A stretch of DNA of 15,707 nucleotides from contig JAUVBI010000046.1 of assembly GCA_030591305.1 (NCBI GenBank), forward strand, positions 1-15,707, given 5' to 3'. Below the pieces are notes generated by a model. It was given only the letters and a program-made list of their open reading frames with translations, was not told where the DNA came from and did no database searches. This document shows positions 12,661 to 15,707 of the stretch, piece by piece. Position numbers and translations under genes: made by a program. This DNA is from Pseudomonadota bacterium. GTDB taxonomy: Bacteria > Pseudomonadota > Gammaproteobacteria > Pseudomonadales > Halieaceae. Each line of letters opens with the position of its first letter. The first letter of the stretch is position 1.

Positions 12661-14904
12661 TTATTTGATTGAGAATAGCAGGCTCTGGGTGTGCTGTAAC
12701 CGTTTATGCGAGACACTGTGCGCCGTAAATTTTTCCCCATCCAGAGCAATGCTGCGCCACTGTTCTGCCTCCACATCAAAGTCTGCTGTAATCCACAGGG
12801 TCGACAGGGTTGCAGGAAATAGCAGGGATATATCCATGAAACCCGGAACCCCCAACAGGTAATCGCCGCTGGCCGGGTTGGCAGGATAAAACCCCAGCAT
12901 GGAAAATACATACCAGGCAGACATCACACCGGCATCATCATTGCCGGGAATTCCCGCAGCAGCGTTGGAGAAATTATGACTTCTCTGCTTCTGTAGCACG
13001 CGCTGCATCATTGTTATGCGTCCGGAATCGGTGCCTAACAGATAGGGGTAGGCCATATTGGGCTCGTTCCACAGGGTAAAGTGATTGTTATCGAAAATGT
13101 AGGCCAGTTGGTCGGCGTAGGCTTTACTTGAACCAAAGAGTTCCACCAGACCCTGAGTGTCGTGGGGCACCATAAACGTGTATTGATAGGCATTGCCTTC
13201 AACGAAGCCCGGGCCGCCATGATTCTTAACCACCAGGCTTAGCCACCATGAGTCCTCCATGGCCGCGGGGTCGAAATTACCCAGCCATTTCCCGTCCGGG
13301 GTTCTTGGGCGAACCGTCCCGGTCTCGGTATCAAATAATGCGCGCCACCCCAGTGACTGTTTGCGCAATGCAGTTGCACTTTTCATGTCGCCGATGTAGT
13401 CAGCCAGCTTTGCCAATGCCCAATCGTGATAGGCGTATTCCAGTGTGGTCGAAACAGAGCCCCATACATCGTCGGTACCTTCCGGGATATACCCCTTTTC
13501 CAGGTAGGAGGCATTCCCGGGCCGCCAACTTCCACTGCTATCAACTGCACTTGAATACAGGGTGGAAAATAATTTTTCCGGATTTTCAAAATTAAAACCT
13601 TTAACAATTCCCTCGGCCAGTACGCTCTGCGCTGGATCACCCACCATGATCCTCGTCTCGGAACCGTAGAGTTCCCAGCGTGGTGGGTGCCCTGCATTTA
13701 CTGTCATATCTTCAAGTGTATAGAGCATGTCCTGTTGCTGCTCGGGATAGAAAAGACTGAGCAGGGCGTGGACGTTTCGGTAGGAGTCCCAAAGAGAGAA
13801 TAAGCCATATCGTGGGTGGCTCTTGTTGTTACCGCTAGTCTTTTTTTCAGATTCGTAAAGTGGATAATCGCCGTTTACATCACTGACGATGTTTGGGTGT
13901 AACAGGCTGTGATAGAGCGCGGTGTAGAACGTGGTTTTCTGACTACTTTTTCCGGGGTCGTTTATTTGAATTTTTCCCAGTTGGGCTTCCCATCTCTGTA
14001 TATTCTCTGCTACTACAGTGTCAAAGGATTTGTCAGCAATTTCAACACGGCGGTTCTCTCGAGCATTTTCCATGCTGACATAGGAAATGCCTATTGCAAC
14101 GGTCACCGTTCCTGGGCCGTCGAATTCAAACCAGGCACCGACGTCTCCGCTGGCCTCCGTTTTGTCGTTGATGTTGTTACCGCCGTTTTGCCAGGTGCCC
14201 GATGCCTCCGTGGGGGAGAGGGTGGCAATTGAGAAATAGACTTTCTGTTCATTTCCGGAATAGCAGAAATTACCCGTCTGCGCCCATCCGCCATATTCTC
14301 CGGGTCCCAGGTGTTTAATGTAGCCCTCATGGTTCATCCAGCTTAAATTTCTACTCGCATCCAGCAGGATATAATTCTTGTTGTCATTGTGAAATTGAAA
14401 GCGATAAAAAGCAGCCCGCTGTGTGGTTGTTGTTTCCACTGTAGTATTGGCATCGTCGAGAAACACTGAATAGTATCCGGCCCGAGCATGTTCCGCGCTG
14501 TAACGGCTGGCATAGTCACCGGGTTTTGGAACGCCTGATGTGACCGCAATGACTGGGGCACCGAGTTCATTACAGGCAACGCCACTGAGATGGGTTTGGC
14601 CAAAACCGTCAATCAGTGGTTTTCCAAAGGCGTAGCCTGCCGGTGCTATGGTGTTGCCCACCAGGTAATCGAACCGTGATGTGTAAGTTGTATGAGGGCT
14701 CGCTGACACCATGCCCCAAGGGCTGACAGCGCCGGGGTAGGTGTAACCTTCGCCCGCCGTACCGATGAGCGGGTTAACGTAACGGGCGAACTTAGTAGCG
14801 CCATAGAGAGAGTCTACGTCTATAGAGTCAGAGCTATTTTCCGCGAAACTCGAGGACACGCAAAACGTGGCTAGCGCATAAAACAGGTAGATAAGCTTCC
14901 TCAC
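12661..14904 (-). CDS. GH92 family alpha-mannosidase, periplasmic
   Basis: This 747-residue glycoside hydrolase family 92 enzyme belongs to a calcium-dependent family of inverting exo-alpha-mannosidases, often alpha-1,2-specific, that trim N-glycans and mannans. The signal peptide is ~1-21 (SSFA then EN); the Cys at 15 is not in a lipobox. Family motifs in order are YVNPLIGTAGEGYTYPGAVS (42-61), LWDSYR (371-376), WRPGNASYLEKGYIPEG (460-476), LEYAYHDWALAKLA (488-501), FVEGNAYQYTFMVPHD (567-582, E569 as probable catalytic acid), EPNMAYPYL (614-622) and GIPGNDDAGVMSAWYVFS (651-668, D656/D657 as probable base). Full length. It starts with GTG, overlapping the upstream dehydrogenase stop as GTGA, which indicates translational coupling. 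Linkage specificity cannot be read here. Confidence 0.94.
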   Translation of the reverse strand: MRKLIYLFYALATFCVSSSFAENSSDSIDVDSLYGATKFARYVNPLIGTAGEGYTYPGAVSPWGMVSASPHTTYTSRFDYLVGNTIAPAGYAFGKPLIDGFGQTHLSGVACNELGAPVIAVTSGVPKPGDYASRYSAEHARAGYYSVFLDDANTTVETTTTQRAAFYRFQFHNDNKNYILLDASRNLSWMNHEGYIKHLGPGEYGGWAQTGNFCYSGNEQKVYFSIATLSPTEASGTWQNGGNNINDKTEASGDVGAWFEFDGPGTVTVAIGISYVSMENARENRRVEIADKSFDTVVAENIQRWEAQLGKIQINDPGKSSQKTTFYTALYHSLLHPNIVSDVNGDYPLYESEKKTSGNNKSHPRYGLFSLWDSYRNVHALLSLFYPEQQQDMLYTLEDMTVNAGHPPRWELYGSETRIMVGDPAQSVLAEGIVKGFNFENPEKLFSTLYSSAVDSSGSWRPGNASYLEKGYIPEGTDDVWGSVSTTLEYAYHDWALAKLADYIGDMKSATALRKQSLGWRALFDTETGTVRPRTPDGKWLGNFDPAAMEDSWWLSLVVKNHGGPGFVEGNAYQYTFMVPHDTQGLVELFGSSKAYADQLAYIFDNNHFTLWNEPNMAYPYLLGTDSGRITMMQRVLQKQRSHNFSNAAAGIPGNDDAGVMSAWYVFSMLGFYPANPASGDYLLGVPGFMDISLLFPATLSTLWITADFDVEAEQWRSIALDGEKFTAHSVSHKRLQHTQSLLFSIK

Positions 14905-15692
14905 AGGGGCGTAACCGGTACGGACAGGGACGGCGATTCTGCGCCCCCATCAATCTGGAAGATCTTACCGGTCACCCAGGACGATGCCGGTGAGGCCAGA
15001 TACAACGCGGCGGCTGCAATGTCCTCTGGCTCTCCGGCGCGTCGCATCGGTGTATTGCGCATGAACATTTCTCGAAGCTTATCGTTTGTTAAAACCACTT
15101 CCAGAGACTCTGTGGCCACGCCGCCTACAGAAAGTGCATTAACCCGTACCTTGGGAGCAAATTCCATGGCCATATTTCTGGTCATCATATTCAGGGCTGC
15201 CTTGGATGCGCCGTAGGCAACGAATGCTGTTTGCACCATGTCGCTGGCGCGCGAGGAAATATTGATAATTGTGCCTTCGCCCACTGTTTCTACCATTCTG
15301 GGCACGGCCAACTGGGTCAGTTCAAAAGCCGAGAGAACATTAAACTCAAATGCACGCCTGAAAAAGCCCGTGCTGGTTTCCAGCGCTGCACGGGGTCCTG
15401 TGCCTCCGGCATTGTTTATTAAGATATCGAGCCTGCCAAAATGTTCTACCGTTTGGGTCACCAGGTTCGCCAACTGTTGGCTGTCGGTTACATCGGTGCC
15501 GATAGCCAGTGCGCGCCGCCCCCGTTCTTCAACTTCCATGGCGGTCTGCTCTATATCTGCCATAGTGCGTGCTGCACACACGACATCGGCACCGGCCTCC
15601 GCAAAAGCCAGGGCAATGGCCTTCCCTATGCCTTTTCCCGCACCTGTTACGATAGCGACTTTATCTGTTATAAAAAACTTGTCAGTAATCAC
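14901..15692 (-). CDS. Short-chain dehydrogenase/reductase, HdhA-like
   Basis: This is a 263-residue classical SDR, a cytoplasmic NAD(P)-dependent oxidoreductase. The Rossmann motif TGAGKGIG is at 16-23, NNAG at 93-96, N118, S147, and Y160/K164 in the YxxxK catalytic motif. R42 after the second strand (CAAR) suggests NADP(H) preference. Overall pattern (NNAGGTGP, FRRAFEFN, NTPMRRAGEPEDIA, SSWVTGKI) recalls E. coli 7-alpha-hydroxysteroid dehydrogenase, but SDR similarity does not fix the substrate. The usual PG after the cofactor loop is VG (ALSVGGVATE). The GTG at 15692 gives the expected N-terminal length but has no clear ribosome binding site, and the frame stays open to the window edge, so a start further upstream is possible. 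It is the first visible gene of the operon with GH92 and the TonB receptor. Confidence 0.88.
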   Translation of the reverse strand: MITDKFFITDKVAIVTGAGKGIGKAIALAFAEAGADVVCAARTMADIEQTAMEVEERGRRALAIGTDVTDSQQLANLVTQTVEHFGRLDILINNAGGTGPRAALETSTGFFRRAFEFNVLSAFELTQLAVPRMVETVGEGTIINISSRASDMVQTAFVAYGASKAALNMMTRNMAMEFAPKVRVNALSVGGVATESLEVVLTNDKLREMFMRNTPMRRAGEPEDIAAAALYLASPASSWVTGKIFQIDGGAESPSLSVPVTPL

Positions 15693-15707
15693 CGCGCTAC
15701 ATTTACC

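Noticed and set aside
1..15707. CRISPR arrays, rRNA, tRNA and riboswitches
   Set aside because: I saw no regularly spaced repeats, cloverleaf-like sequences or rRNA-like stretches; intergenic spaces are short and already accounted for.

Overview
The window looks like a chromosomal segment of an aerobic, Gram-negative, heterotrophic gammaproteobacterium. The evidence is a TonB-dependent outer-membrane receptor, Sec signal peptides, an E. coli-like cyclopropane fatty acid synthase, an IPTL-CTERM exported protein and a periplasmic glycosidase. A marine or host-associated lineage such as the Cellvibrionales is my guess; nothing here fixes the genus.

The left third (1-3512) is a decayed mobile-element zone. 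It opens with the C-terminal end of a probable transposase (1-105) and its putative element terminus (to 132). That element interrupts the N-terminal part of a small tyrosine recombinase on the minus strand (133-294). A complete IS3-family element (464-2078, 24-bp inverted repeats, 3-bp target duplication) follows. Next is a gene for an exported IPTL-CTERM protein (2286-3023) with its own terminator, then the C-terminal part of a second copy of the same recombinase family (3237-3512, minus). A nearly identical 21-nt sequence sits in inverted orientation just outside each recombinase remnant (341-361 and 3154-3174), so the IPTL-CTERM gene lies between two putative recombination sites.

The middle (3630-8001) is a two-gene unit on the plus strand. 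A Cfa-family methyltransferase starts at TTG with a strong ribosome binding site, and overlaps by 8 nt a 1093-residue signalling protein built as SAM domain, class III nucleotidyl cyclase, AAA ATPase and TPR-like repeats. The Cfa protein aligns with E. coli Cfa without gaps at the active site, but two bicarbonate-binding residues are changed. A broken MscS-type channel tail (8035-8226, minus) follows.

The right third (8257-15692) is compact and metabolic. A secreted DUF3604 (PHP-like metallohydrolase) gene runs plus. Converging on it with 4 nt between stop codons is a minus-strand operon: short-chain dehydrogenase, GH92 alpha-mannosidase (start and stop codons overlap as GTGA) and TonB-dependent receptor (29-nt gap). 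The likely theme is capture of a mannose-containing or other bulky substrate at the outer membrane, trimming in the periplasm and a redox step in the cytoplasm; the actual substrate cannot be read from the sequence.
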